Source: Lophium mytilinum
Taxonomy: Eukaryota; Ascomycota; Dothideomycetes; Mytilinidiales; Mytilinidiaceae
Length of the DNA stretch: 64,000 nucleotides
Direction of reading: 5' to 3'
Assembly (NCBI GenBank): GCA_010093605.1
Contig: MU004189.1
Location: forward strand, 627,834 to 691,833
The notes under the pieces: generated by a model
The model's database searches: none
Told to the model about the DNA's origin: nothing
The model's input: only the letters and a program-made list of their open reading frames with translations
In this document: one piece after another, positions 10,606 through 22,518 of the stretch
Position numbering within the stretch: position 1 is the stretch's first letter
How the letters are laid out: every line of letters begins with the position of its first letter
Position numbers and translations under genes: made by a program

Positions 10606-11002
10606 ATCCTTCTGGCCAGCTGTCTGCTTTGTCCGCGCTCTATCGCTTGATTGGCCGTCGTCCGTGCACCTTACCGTGCTGCTCTATTCCGGCGAACAGG
10701 AAGCAAAAGAAGGCACGGAGGATGTTTCTATAGAACCTAGAGATACTTTTAAGACATTAAGATATAGCGTAGCTATACAAATAGAGACAGGACTAAAAAC
10801 AGAGCCAATAGCTCCATGATTGACTCTAGTACAAAACACTGACGATGACATTTCCTTGCCTCACGGAGCTTGGGCCCGTTCTTTTGCCGACTTCTTTCCT
10901 CACCACCAACCACACTTCTCCACCACAACTGGACATCTGCTCATCCCAGCACTCTTGCAACCCTCGAACACTCCACCCTAACTCTCTCATCTCCCTCTCA
11001 CC
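10606..11002. other. Promoter region of prohibitin-2
   Basis: Between the small minus-strand frame and prohibitin-2. CCACCACAACTGG and CTCTCTCATCTCCC pyrimidine-rich leader sequence precedes the start at 11003. Confidence 0.4.
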
Positions 11003-12150
11003 ATGGCCGGTGACCCCCAGGAAACGTGGAGGCGGCTGCAGATGTCCCTGAAGAATGCGCAGCAGTCGGGAAGGCAATTCGGCGGAGGTCCTGGCAAGAA
11101 CGCTCTCGGAGGCGTTGCGGGATTGGTTATATTAGGAGGACTGGGCATAGTGGCGAGCAATGCGCTCTTCAACGGTACAGCCACCTCTTCGCGACCGTCA
11201 AGTCATTCGAAGCCGAAGTTTGAGATGGAATAGACGGAGACGGAGCATCAGATCACTAACACCTTTATACAGTCGACGGTGGTCACCGAGCAATCAAGTA
11301 CACCCGGATAGGCGGCGTCGGCAAAGAAATCTACAGCGAAGGTACCTATACAACCCCCTCCATTCATAATCCGCAGCATCCCTAATGACCACTAGGTACC
11401 CATATCAAGATTCCCTGGTTCGAGACGCCCATCACCTACGACGTCCGCGCGAAGCCCCGAAATGTTGCCTCCCTCACCGGCACCAAGGACTTGCAGATGG
11501 TTAACATAACCTGCCGTGTGCTATCCCGACCGCGGGTTGATGCCCTGCCGCAAATCTACCGAACCCTGGGCACCGACTACGACGAGCGCGTGCTGCCGTC
11601 CATCGTGAACGAGGTGCTCAAGAGCGTGGTGGCGCAGTTCAACGCCAGCCAGTTGATCACCCAGCGTGAGAACGTCAGTAGGCTAGTACGGGAAAATCTA
11701 GTGCGGAGAGCGGCGAGATTCAATATCATGCTCGACGATGTATCTCTGACTGTAAGCAAGATCACTATCCTCAATTTGACCCGAGTAGAATAGGATGAAT
11801 GCTAACATGAGTGACAGCACCTCGCCTTTTCCCCCGAGTTCACCGCCGCCGTCGAAGCCAAACAGGTCGCCCAGCAAGAGGCCCAGCGCGCCGCCTTCGT
11901 CGTCGACAAGGCCAGACAAGAGAAGCAGGCCACGATAGTGCGCGCACAGGGTGAAGCCCGCTCCGCCGAGCTGATCGGTGACGCCATCAAGAAGTCGCGG
12001 TCGTACGTCGATCTGCGAGAATTCGAGAACGCGAGGAACGTCGCGCAAATATTGCAGACGAGCCAGAACAAGGTGTATCTCGACTCGACGAACTTGGGCC
12101 TCAACATCAGCCAGACGGCGGTGGACAAGGCTTCGCGGGCGCAGAAGTAG
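11003..12150 (+). CDS. PHB2: Prohibitin-2
   Basis: Subunit of the prohibitin ring in the mitochondrial inner membrane, acting with prohibitin-1 in quality control and cristae organisation. Exons 11003-11174, 11273-11341, 11396-11751 and 11818-12150 give 309 residues, the family length. There is an N-terminal membrane segment ([21 protein letters not shown]). The SPFH/PHB domain contains [39 protein letters not shown] and [22 protein letters not shown] long coiled coil follows ([17 protein letters not shown] and [13 protein letters not shown]). The introns show clear branch sites (GATCACTAAC, ATGCTAACATG). The frame is intact throughout. Confidence 0.97.
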
Positions 12151-13028
12151 GGAGATGAAGTTTGAGGCTTGGCGGCTAATGGGCCTTCTCTGCGAGGAGC
12201 AGGACAACGTTGTGGAGATTGCGCTACAGTGCGCTCTGTGTATATTTACAAAAATTCTGGAAGGCCGGAGCATTGACTGGGCTTGTAAGCTGGGATGGGC
12301 GAGTTTGAGCAATAAGTAAAATTCCGCTCTTGTCTGAATAGGAAGCATAAATTTCTCCCAACTTGTATTGGAATGTCTTGAACGCATGTGCACGGTGATG
12401 CGCTCTGTGAGGCGTCGACTTGTGAGAATCCTGACTTTAGGCATCTTTAAAGGTGTCTCTCAGCATTCTAGATCTACACGCTGACCTCCAACTATCTTCC
12501 GAAGAGGCAACTCTTAGAATGCAGAAAAGGTGTTGAGTTTAAAACAAGTCAAAGGTTGTCGATGTGTGAACACGTCAGCGTCGTTAATCCAGAGACTCGA
12601 GACTAGATTTTGAGTCTAGGTCAAAAGGATTGTGATTTGGGCCCGAGATCAGCATCCCATTGTTGACAGAGCATGAATCACATCTGGTGATCTTGGAAGC
12701 TGGAGCTCGGAGTAGGGCATTGAAGTTACTCCCAACAGAAGAAGAGCAGATTGAATCACGGCAGAGGTGTTGCCAATCTGCATTCTTTCCGAGCATATTC
12801 ATCCGACGTTGGCGCTTCCACAGTGGACTTGACAGCATGGATTCATCTTAAGCATAGTCACGCACAAGGGGCACAATATTGTAGCTGTAAATGTATTTAT
12901 GGTCTACCACCACATGGGTTGATTCATTGTTGTCCGACTACGGTGCGTATGTATAGCATATCTAACCGAGGTCTCTGTCACCCTTTACGTTCCCCTTTCA
13001 TCTCACATCGTAGATCCGGCAAGGTCGT
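12151..13028. other. Convergent spacer
   Basis: Lies between the 3' ends of prohibitin-2 and ubiquitin-S27a. Short frames on both strands (for example 12584-12838 minus) have unnatural composition. Nothing identified. Confidence 0.5.
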
Positions 13029-14344
<1,316 letters not shown>

Positions 14345-16369
14345 ATGCTGTCCAACACTAACATGACCTCGATTCAACGGCGACGGACCCAGCACCGACG
14401 ACAAAACTCAACGCCAACTGCATTCGAGGCACCAACAGTACGACCATTACCTGCCAATATACGACAACACAACCGTCACCGCACAGGCATGAGCCTGGAT
14501 CTTCGAGGTCTCGATCTCGATTCCATGCTCCGGTCTGGGCGGGGATCTATCCCGGAACCATTCACGCCCGTGAAATTGGAATCATACCAGCAGGACGACA
14601 GTACAGTAAGTATTACTAACCTAGGACAACCACAACAGCATCACTTGCAAGTAGCGCAGACGCACAGCATAGCCCAGCCGGGCTCCCCGGTTCAATATTC
14701 GCACTCCTCAGAACACAACTATCCTCCTTCTCCTCACACACCTCATCGGTCGTTGCACCAGCAACAGCCGGCTCCTCAGCCTCCTACTGAGCAACAGCTC
14801 AAGGAGCTTCACGAACACATCAACAAAGTCTACGGCTCTTATGGCCAAGTCTTTGTGAACATCCTCCCTACCCCTATCACGACTCCACAAAAGCCAGCTC
14901 GGCTTCCTAGCCACGAGCCACTCGACACGGCGCCAATGCCGTCAAACCTGAGTGACATGGCTGAAATCAATCTCGACCCCCCTACAGGTGCTGAGCTCAA
15001 CTTCGCCTTCGAAAACCCAGAGAGCGATATGGGGTATGAATCCTCATCATACTATACCTCCGATGCTCTCTCCCCAGGCCGTTCTCCTTGCTCTTCTCCT
15101 CGCCGAAAGTCCTCTAAGACTTTCTTGGAAGACGTTGAGGAGTACGCCGACGAGATGGCCTTCTCTCAACCCCCTTCCCTTTTCCCATCCACCCACCGCG
15201 ACTTGAACGGCCTTCCCGACTCAACCGCAGACTACCAACGGTCATCGTCAATCGTGGATCTAGACGTTGACGCCAGTATCGAGTACACCGGCATTGCGCC
15301 AGAAGACGTTCAGCGTTTCATCAGTGAACAAGATCCAAAAGACGGTCGATGGAGCTGTCTGTACCCCGAATGTGACAAGACTTTCGGCAGGCGGGAAAAT
15401 ATCCGGTCCCACGTGCAGACCCATCTGGGCGATCGCCAGTTCCGCTGCAATGGATGCGGTAAATGCTTCGTCCGGCAGCATGATCTCAAGCGCCACTCCA
15501 AGATCCACACGGGCACCAAGCCATACAAGTGCCCCTGCAGCGCTGGATTCGCTCGACAAGACGCTCTCACTCGCCATCGCCAGCGCGGCATGTGCGTCGG
15601 TGGCTTCCCAGATGCTATCCGCCGTGAAGTGAAGCGCGGGCGGCCAAAGAAGAGCCGTCCAGAAATGGAGGATCGGGTGCGAAAAGCTGGCAAGACTCGA
15701 CTACGACGAGCTCTTGCCTCAGCAGCCTCTTCATGTGCGGGTGGTTCGCCTCCTTCAGATTACAGCTCGCCCCATCACCAAACACCACCGACCTATTCCA
15801 TGGCCAGTGGGCCGGTCAATTCAGGTTCCGGGAGCGATAGCTTCGGGGGCCCACTAAGCGCTTCAAGTGATCCGTTCAGGTCAGATTACCCTATGATGAA
15901 ATTGTTACGTTGTACTAACTCTACTCACAGTTTCGATAGTGCATCAAGCCCATACAGCCATGCTTCTCCAGCCAACATCAAATACCAACCATCCAGCCCG
16001 TTCGAGGAAGACGAGACATCGATGAACCTACTTCGCCAGCTCTCCGCAGAGGGATTCACTCAGACCCCTCCAATGTCTCCTGAGAATCACGCCTCGCCCT
16101 CAGAAGGAGCCCATAGTAGCCAAACCTCACAGTCCTCAAGGAAGAACCAAAAGGCTTCGACAGCCCCGTCTACCGCTTCCCTCTCCAACCAGTTCACGAC
16201 ACCTCCGACGTCCCCAATCGAACCTACCCAAGATAGTCTCGACGACTTGTTCAACGACTTTGACCAGGGCGTGTCGTCGTGCTCGCAGTACGACCTCGAG
16301 ATGAAGGCGATGACCGACTTTACTTCATTCGACAATAACGCGCCGTATGATATGCTGGACTTTATGTAG
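14345..16369 (+). CDS. C2H2 zinc-finger transcription factor, Ace2/Swi5 type
   Basis: Nuclear DNA-binding regulator. In yeasts this family drives daughter-cell and cell-separation genes; in moulds it affects conidiation and wall enzymes. The open frame is 674 codons. The start may be MLSNTNM or, more likely, MTSIQRRRTQHRRQNS seven codons on. Long Ser/Pro/Gln-rich arms flank three fingers at about residues 335-420: CLYPECDKTFGRRENIRSH, CNGCGKCFVRQHDLKRH and CPCSAGFARQDALTRHRQRG. These are the diagnostic Swi5/Ace2 fingers, including the odd third finger. A basic stretch (REVKRGRPKKSRP) follows. A 51-nt segment 15880-15930 has donor GTCAGA, branch TGTACTAAC and CTACTCACAG acceptor and keeps frame, so it is probably an intron; the protein would then be 657 residues. 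Confidence 0.92.
   Translation: MLSNTNMTSIQRRRTQHRRQNSTPTAFEAPTVRPLPANIRQHNRHRTGMSLDLRGLDLDSMLRSGRGSIPEPFTPVKLESYQQDDSTVSITNLGQPQQHHLQVAQTHSIAQPGSPVQYSHSSEHNYPPSPHTPHRSLHQQQPAPQPPTEQQLKELHEHINKVYGSYGQVFVNILPTPITTPQKPARLPSHEPLDTAPMPSNLSDMAEINLDPPTGAELNFAFENPESDMGYESSSYYTSDALSPGRSPCSSPRRKSSKTFLEDVEEYADEMAFSQPPSLFPSTHRDLNGLPDSTADYQRSSSIVDLDVDASIEYTGIAPEDVQRFISEQDPKDGRWSCLYPECDKTFGRRENIRSHVQTHLGDRQFRCNGCGKCFVRQHDLKRHSKIHTGTKPYKCPCSAGFARQDALTRHRQRGMCVGGFPDAIRREVKRGRPKKSRPEMEDRVRKAGKTRLRRALASAASSCAGGSPPSDYSSPHHQTPPTYSMASGPVNSGSGSDSFGGPLSASSDPFRSDYPMMKLLRCTNSTHSFDSASSPYSHASPANIKYQPSSPFEEDETSMNLLRQLSAEGFTQTPPMSPENHASPSEGAHSSQTSQSSRKNQKASTAPSTASLSNQFTTPPTSPIEPTQDSLDDLFNDFDQGVSSCSQYDLEMKAMTDFTSFDNNAPYDMLDFM
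15880..15930 (+). other. Probable in-frame intron of the Ace2-like gene
   Basis: 51 nt, GTCAGA donor, TTGTACTAAC branch 11 nt before the AG, no stop in frame. Removing it joins DPF to SFDSASSP. Signals are as good as those of the proven introns nearby. Confidence 0.7.
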
Positions 16370-17233
16370 GTATACTTTAACGCCGCATACAACGATTAGG
16401 ATCACATGAGTCGGTCTCTCCACGGTTTCTTTCTGCGAGAGATGTTTTGTACAACTTTGTTAATGGATGGAATCCGGATGGCTGAAGCGAATTTTGGCGT
16501 ACTGGTTCCGGGTCTGGGCTTGGGTTCTGGCTTGGGAGTAATATTGGGCTGGATGGACAGACAACGGCAACACGGAACTGAAACGGCCTTCACGACAGAA
16601 TGACTACTCTTTCTTGCTTGTTGTTTTATAGGCGGATGCAGGATATACCATGCTCCTGCAAACCTCTTTGGATGGCGAAGGATTTTCTCCAGGTGGAGAG
16701 GAATCGCATCACTAGAATGGAGCGTGGTCGAAGGGATGTGTATGCTGGGTAGATATATTCGCGCACCAGGTAGAGTTCCGTGCCCTTTCTCTTGGGCTAG
16801 AGACTTTGACTCTCTTCGCTAGATACGTCTAGCGTTGGGTTGAGTTGGTTTCGCCTAGAGGGAGGGCATGGTTGACTCTCTGGTCACTAAATCCTGATTC
16901 GATAGATAGGACAGTTAGAAAACGAAGCGCTTGGCGGGAATTATCAGAATGCAATCCCATCAAAGATAATTAAGAATACTTGGAATGACTCCCATTGGTG
17001 TGCAAAGGTATCATTGATCGCTATTTACCGTAGACTACCTTCAGATGTGTGCATGTATAATTTCTGAGTAGTAATCTAGTTACTCGGAACCAACCTCGGC
17101 TTAAATTAAGCACCTCCCCTGTATTCAACCTATCCCCTCTTCCAACAGAAACATCAATAAAATCGCATCCTAACTTCTTCAATCTCGACAAAAGCTACCA
17201 GTCTCTCGTAAAATCAGCGAGAAACCCCCCACA
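16370..17233. other. Spacer
   Basis: 3' region of the zinc-finger gene and promoter of the 17234 gene. No coding frame or RNA gene recognised. Confidence 0.5.
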
Positions 17234-18028
17234 ATGGCAGCGCCAAACAAGATCCTCCTAAGCGCCGCCGCGCTGCACACGCTGCTATCCGCGGCTCATA
17301 CTGTACGCATCCAATCACCACCACCCCCCTTTCTGATTTTCACTACCTCCCATCCCCTCCATCACATTCATGCGACTCGAATGCCACACTGACTTAATGA
17401 AAACCGTCCAGGCCTCCGGACTCACAATGTTCAAAGACCCGGCCTTTGCGCGCCTGCCCGCGATCCTGACGAAAAGGGTGCAAGCGGGCTGGTTCGAGGG
17501 GAGCGTCTTCTTTGCCATGTTAGGTATGTGTGTGTGTGCGCGCAACGCTTCATTTCAGGTTTTTCCAACTTCAGCAAGTTCCGTATCTCCATGCGGGGAG
17601 TCTAGCAATCAATCCTTCCAGTACAAATCATGCGGGCGCGGATTATCATTCTCATCCTCCACTTGCCATACCGAGTTTCCTTTCCCTTGTTGCTTTGGTC
17701 TCCCATATCTCATTCCTCTCCTCACATGTCTTTTTCACCCCTTTGGTTTGCATTTTCGTTTCCGTTGACGTTTTCCCCTCCCCTCCAATACCGCATTCCA
17801 CCCACCCTTAGATCATCCGCTCCGCTCACACCCACCACAGGCCTCATAAATTACCGCTGGGCGCACTCCGGCCTCGCCGACTCCACCGAGCTCGGTGTCG
17901 CGGGGCTCATCAGCCTTGTCTGCTTCGGCGCTGGGGGGTGGTACGCCAAATCGGGCGACAAGGCGGGGGGAGTACTGCTCACGTTCGCGGGCTTGTTGCA
18001 GGGGGTGGGTGTGAGAAGTGTGCTGTAG
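17234..18028 (+). CDS. Small multi-pass membrane protein
   Basis: Three exons, 17234-17302, 17412-17523 and 17841-18028, give 122 residues. Splice signals are GTACGC/CAG and GTATGT/CAG, and the join MLGLINYRWAHSG keeps frame. The protein has about four hydrophobic segments: ILLSAAALHTLLSAAHT, VFFAMLGLINYRW, LGVAGLISLVCFGAGGWY and VLLTFAGLLQGVGV. Short polar loops separate them. The third exon begins in the middle of a helix. The order resembles small DoxX-like or other integral membrane proteins common in fungi, but I cannot name the family. The second intron is unusually long here (317 nt) and pyrimidine-rich. Confidence 0.8.
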
Positions 18029-18865
18029 AGTGAGTGTGACTGCACCTGAGATGCTGCGCTCGTGGGTGCTTTGGGGAGGGCGAGGGCGCTGTATTCGGAA
18101 GGCGAGCTGCGTCGGCTGTGCTGGGTAGACTGTGCCAGGGTGGAGATTCTTGTGGGTGATTGAAAGCCCAGGGGTTGCGTTGGGAGGGCGTGCTAAAACA
18201 GGCTGCGATGTTAGGATCTAAAGGCAGGTGAAGACTTACTTCGACATTCAAAAGCGAGACGGGTGAGTTGCAGCGACGACAGCGTGGCAAGTTGAAAAGT
18301 TCCATGAGAAGCTTCATGTATTACTGTTTCTTCGACAGTTCCTTTTCCCCAAGAGTGCACTGCACTCGGGGTGATGTGCCCATAACCCCTGAAATTCCAC
18401 AACCCAAACCGTGATCTGCCAGTCAAGACAAGTCGTGTATCCGCAGGTGTCGATCGCTGAACGCTCTAGGAGCAAATTCGTCGTTTTCCATGCCATGGCC
18501 ACACCGTCCGAAGCCATGCCCATACGGTCCGAAGCCAGACAGAAGCCAGACAGAAGCCGTGCAGGCCGTTCCCAGAATATCCGTGTCGTCATGTAGGCCT
18601 CTCCGTCATATCGCCAGCCGGTCAACCAAACCACCCATGTGAAGGAAAGAAATCAAACATTAAACAGTAGTGCAAGTGCAGTGCAGTGCAGTGAGGTAGG
18701 AAATAAGGTTACCTTTGATAAGTGTCGTCCGTTGGGCGTAAGGGCCTGAAACCACAGTCGTAACCAGCAGCTGAAATGGCTCCCGGGTACTGGTATTTCC
18801 ATCCAAGCCGACATGAAAGATAAACTTTTAGTATTCCGTGTCCCTTGTCCCGTATCATGGATCGC
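18029..18865. other. Convergent spacer
   Basis: No gene seen. A short run of GTGCA repeats (AGTGCAAGTGCAGTGCAGTGCAGTG, 18670-18694) and duplicated CCATGCC/CCGAAGCCA words near 18500-18540 are the only structure. Confidence 0.4.
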
Positions 18866-19915
18866 TCAGCCTCCGTGCTTGCCAATGTACTGCTTCATGA
18901 GGTCTTCGAAGGTCTTGCTCATCTTATCTACCTCGTTGTCGTTCTTTCCGGTATGTGCGAGCAAGGCAGAGAAGATATTCTGAATGTCGCGGACTTTGGA
19001 TCGCAAGTTCTGGAACTCGTAGTTGGTAACCATAGTGGGACGGACGTCAGCGAGATTTCCACGCTCGGCCATGGTGGCGGATGGAATAGCCTCGCCTAGA
19101 TGAGTGATCACGTATCGTCGGTTCGCATGGGAGATCAACCGCGACAGACGGCGGTGGTAATGATCGGCGGCGGTGACAGAAGAATCGTTCTGGAAGTCGT
19201 CATTCGCTAGGTTGGCGAGACGGGTGAGGCCCCTGTCCAACTCTTCCTCGATATTCTCATGCCAGTCAGTGTTCTCACGCACGCCGGGCATGTCTTGAGA
19301 AACATGCGGCACAAAGGGGTCCTGGGCCGTAAGTGTTGTATAGGGAAGCGGGGAGAGCAAGGCTCGGGGAGTGGCTGCGATTTGTGAGCCAACGAAACCC
19401 ATTTCATCCAACTCCAAACATCGACCTCTTGGACTCCCCAGGGCAATAGAGATCATCATGTGCTCACCTTGTCCTCGCTCGCCTGTTACGGAGGGAGGTG
19501 GAGAGCACGACGTGACACTCGCGTTGCTGTTGATAGCAGAAGGAAGGTTCTCCAGTTTCTCGTCGATGGTTGGCAGGTTACGCATAGTATACCGAAACGA
19601 ACTTGGAGAGCCGTGGCAAGGCGTATTATCTGGGACCGTGGGACAGTGAAGCTCGTCGTCAACTGTCTCGTTGTGCAAGTCCTGAACAGCGCTGAGAGTA
19701 GAGTCTACGCGCTGTAGGCCTGGCGCATCCAAGGCAACGTGCTTTCCACCGGAATATGGGTGCTCGCCAGAGACAGAGCGGGTGGCGGGTGTGTTATAGG
19801 GGTCGGAGGGGTATGGGGAGAGACTAGAGAGACTGGCAGCGCTGTCTCCACGAGAGCGCGCGCCCAGGAGCTGTCGAGGCAGCTGGACGGGCGACAACGT
19901 GTCGGCTTCTGCCAT
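18866..19915 (-). CDS. Hypothetical 349-residue protein
   Basis: One uninterrupted frame of 349 residues. The N-terminal 200 residues are Ser/Pro-rich and probably disordered. The C-terminal 130 residues look folded and helical, with NIEEELDRGLTRLANL, a HRRLSRLISHANRRYVITH stretch and a last helix LRSKVRDIQNIFSALLAHTG. No domain recognised. A GTGAGC donor near 19470 and an AATCGCAG acceptor about 92 bases on hint at an intron that would not be in frame, so I keep the open frame. The leader before 19915 is long and contains upstream frames. Confidence 0.75.
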   Translation of the reverse strand: MAEADTLSPVQLPRQLLGARSRGDSAASLSSLSPYPSDPYNTPATRSVSGEHPYSGGKHVALDAPGLQRVDSTLSAVQDLHNETVDDELHCPTVPDNTPCHGSPSSFRYTMRNLPTIDEKLENLPSAINSNASVTSCSPPPSVTGERGQGEHMMISIALGSPRGRCLELDEMGFVGSQIAATPRALLSPLPYTTLTAQDPFVPHVSQDMPGVRENTDWHENIEEELDRGLTRLANLANDDFQNDSSVTAADHYHRRLSRLISHANRRYVITHLGEAIPSATMAERGNLADVRPTMVTNYEFQNLRSKVRDIQNIFSALLAHTGKNDNEVDKMSKTFEDLMKQYIGKHGG

Positions 19916-20656
19916 GTCAGTTCACGGTCCATGATGGAAGCTGCTCAGGAGTTAGCAGAACGGACGCACCTGACCGAGTCGGGAACATCTCCATTGCAGT
20001 AGTCCGTGCGGTGGTGGTTGAAGAGATGAACTGGTAGTGACTGTAGCGGGTGGAGTGGAGTGGAGGAGTGGAGGCGGGGCGGCCGCAGACTTTGTGATAT
20101 GGGGTTGCGGAGAGGCGTGCAGGTGCGCAAACAGAGAGCCGAGGGAAGGACTGATGGTGGGCAAGTTTGATGGTGAGAGGGCGAGTTTGAGGAAGGTGCA
20201 CGACGTGGGGAAAACGCAGGCGAGATATCGATATAAAGCAATCGGCCCAGCTCACCTGCCCGCCTCGCTATCGTGGCAGCTGCCAGCGACCAGGGAGAGT
20301 CACGGTGAATGCTTGATTCTGCCCTGGGGCCCCCGCAATCCGTGCTTTGGCATCGTGGTATCGTGGCCAATTCCAGAGCCTCATCCGCACCTGGCTACAT
20401 CCCCGCCACCACGTTTCCCCCACGCCCCGCTGTGTGTCCATGGTACTGTGTATCGGCACGTTACTGAAACACCTATCGTGTGTAGTTCAGCTTGCGAGCC
20501 CTGATGTGGTAGTCCTAGCTATTCATATGGCACGCTAGATGGAAGCGAGATAGTAGAGAGTGAAAGTTGTTTCTATTACCTACCATACATAGCTCTCTCG
20601 ACACACCATGCTCACTATCTCTTATCCATCTCTATACTGCCTTTCTCTACCTCTTA
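19916..20656. other. Leader of the 18866-19915 gene and spacer
   Basis: GC-rich to about 20500. Overlapping minus-strand frames here (for example 20370-19945) are Ser/His/Pro-biased and look like untranslated leader. Confidence 0.4.
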
Positions 20657-21690
20657 CTAACCAGCAGATGCTTCATCTCCCCCATCGTCGGGATCGGTTC
20701 TTCTTGAAGCGCCAGTCCTGGCACGAGCAATCGATATCTCAACCGATGGGGTTCTGAACACCGATGTCGACGACGGTAAGTCGTGCATCGCGATCACTGG
20801 AGCAGGGGTATTGCTCGGACTACAGCCATTTGGCAAAGGCAACACGGCATTGGACCTGGCCGATGTCTTCTTATCTATTTTTGCTTGAATCCAAGGGACT
20901 AGGTTGAAGTAGCCCCCGCATGCGAAGACACCAAGCCACAGCACAAACTCGGTACCATAGATGATCAGCCCTAAAACGTCCATCCTGGGCTGGAACAGCA
21001 CCGAGACAAGGGAGAAGATGTCTCCAGCAGCGTCGATGCCGACGAAGATAAAGGATATCCCGCGCACCGTTCGGTGGACGTAAATGTCCCAGTAATGGCG
21101 GAGTACACCAGCCGCGAGCAAGACGGCAGAGAGGATGGCCATGAGCGTAATGGGCCACTGGATGTCTCTGGAGTGGGCAATCCGTAGGGCTACGATGAGT
21201 GCCGCTTCTAAGCCCCCCATGAATAGAGCAATGGGAACGACTACTACGAGCGCACGCAATACGGACCATTCCTAAGCAAGGTCAATAACATCCAACGCCA
21301 TGAGCCGATCTGATAGGGCCTACCCTCTCATAATAGAAACACTGGATCCACGTCAACAAGCTTAAGAAGGTCAAGATCTGGGGCTGAACCTGGAGAGCAA
21401 TATTGAAGTTCTTCACGACATTGTACACTCCAAGGGGAACCCCAGCCCATGCCCAAAGCATCATCATCGTAGGCTGCAAGCCAACGGCATTATGCCTTCG
21501 ATAGTTGATCACGATTTGCGGGATCAGCTACAAGGGCAATGAGCAATTGGTTTGGTGGATTTGAAGTCTAGATACGTACTTGGACTGACCAGCATATCTA
21601 ACACGAGAATCAGTGCCTGTAGGTGGTTCAAGTGCCAGTACATACGGCTCCAATCGTCCCCAAGACATTCGCAGCAACAGGAACATCCAT
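20657..21690 (-). CDS. PQ-loop repeat membrane protein
   Basis: Seven-helix PQ-loop family, whose characterised members are lysosomal/vacuolar amino-acid exporters or cargo receptors. Exons on the minus strand: 21690-21646, 21597-21580, 21527-21324 and 21271-20657, giving 293 residues. Exon 1 encodes MDVPVAANVLGTIGA. The second exon is only 18 nt (ICWSVQ). The third starts LIPQIVINYRRHNAVGLQP, the first PQ motif, followed by the helices MMMLWAWAGVPLGVYNVV and ILTFLSLLTWIQCFYYE. The last exon holds helices such as IALFMGGLEAALIVAL and VLGLIIYGTEFVLWLGVF and a polar tail. The reading is supported by frame at every join. An upstream exon extending the N-terminus cannot be excluded. Confidence 0.88.
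21580..21597 (-). other. 18-nt microexon of the PQ-loop gene
   Basis: Flanked by a 48-nt intron (21598-21645, GTATGT...GTTAG) and a 52-nt intron (21528-21579, GTACGT...TTGTAG). It encodes six residues needed to complete the helix before the PQ motif. Confidence 0.8.
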
Positions 21691-21877
21691 GTCTTCAGGT
21701 GGTCCCTTTTCAGACGATACTGGTGAAGAACATCATCAAAGCATGAAGTCGGCAAAGGGCCGATAACGGAGGACGTTCCCGGAGCCGTTCCTGCATGCCA
21801 AGCAATGCACAGACGGGCTTTTACTCATCTCGAGATGGCAAAGTTCAAGACATCACCAACTCTCGCTCCACACAGCC

Positions 21878-22518
21878 ATGGCCGCCTCAGAACCCTCATT
21901 ACTAGAGGCGCAAAAGGCTGACTCACGCGATGAGCACACTCCCAGATTCTCCAAAGGCGTAGAGCTAGGCCCAGACGGCAAACCGTAAGTCCTACAGCTC
22001 CCAAACCGCATTACCAAGCTCGCCCACACCTATCTAAATCCCCAACTAACACATTCTCTAGCTGCCGTACCTGCACATCCTCCTCGGAATGGAAAGCCAT
22101 GTTCAAATCCGCCAAAATCCCCTCCAAAACCCCCGCCGTCACCACTTCTCCACTCGCCATCGCCGACCGCACCGACTGCCCCCCCGACATCGAGCAGCTC
22201 GGCCGCGCCTCTTGGACCCTCCTGCACTCCATCACCGCCGCCTACCCCTCCAACCCCTCTCCAGCCAAGCAAACCGAGACGCGCGACTTCCTCTCGCTCT
22301 TCTCGAAGCTGTACCCGTGCCATACCTGCGCGTCCGATTTCCAGACCTGGTTGAAGGAGGGTCGGAACGCGCCGCGGGTTAGCTCGAGGGAGGAGTTTGG
22401 GCGGTGGATGTGCGAGGCGCATAACGCGGTCAATGTGAAGCTGGGGAAGGAGAAGTTTGATTGCGATCGGTGGGAGGAGAGGTGGCGGACGGGGTGGAAG
22501 GACGGGGGGTGTGATTGA
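21878..22518 (+). CDS. ERV1: Erv1 FAD-linked sulfhydryl oxidase
   Basis: Mitochondrial intermembrane-space oxidase that reoxidises Mia40 and passes electrons to cytochrome c. Exons 21878-21984 and 22062-22518 give 187 residues. An N-terminal shuttle CRTC lies right after the splice. The ALR domain has RASWTLLHSITAAYPSNPS, the active-site YPCHTC, RWMCEAHNAVNVKLG and the structural FDC near the end, matching Erv1 order and spacing. The start is 188 bases from the start of the divergent PQ-loop gene, so the two share one short promoter. It differs from Erv2 by lacking a signal peptide and by having the shuttle motif at the N-terminus. Confidence 0.93.

Noticed and set aside
10397-10819. 140-codon plus-strand frame
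   Set aside because: Overlaps a more natural minus-strand frame and has no domain; the composition looks like chance.
14606-14624. 19-nt intron in the Ace2-like gene
   Set aside because: Too short to be spliced and would shift the frame; only the longer alternatives are worth testing.
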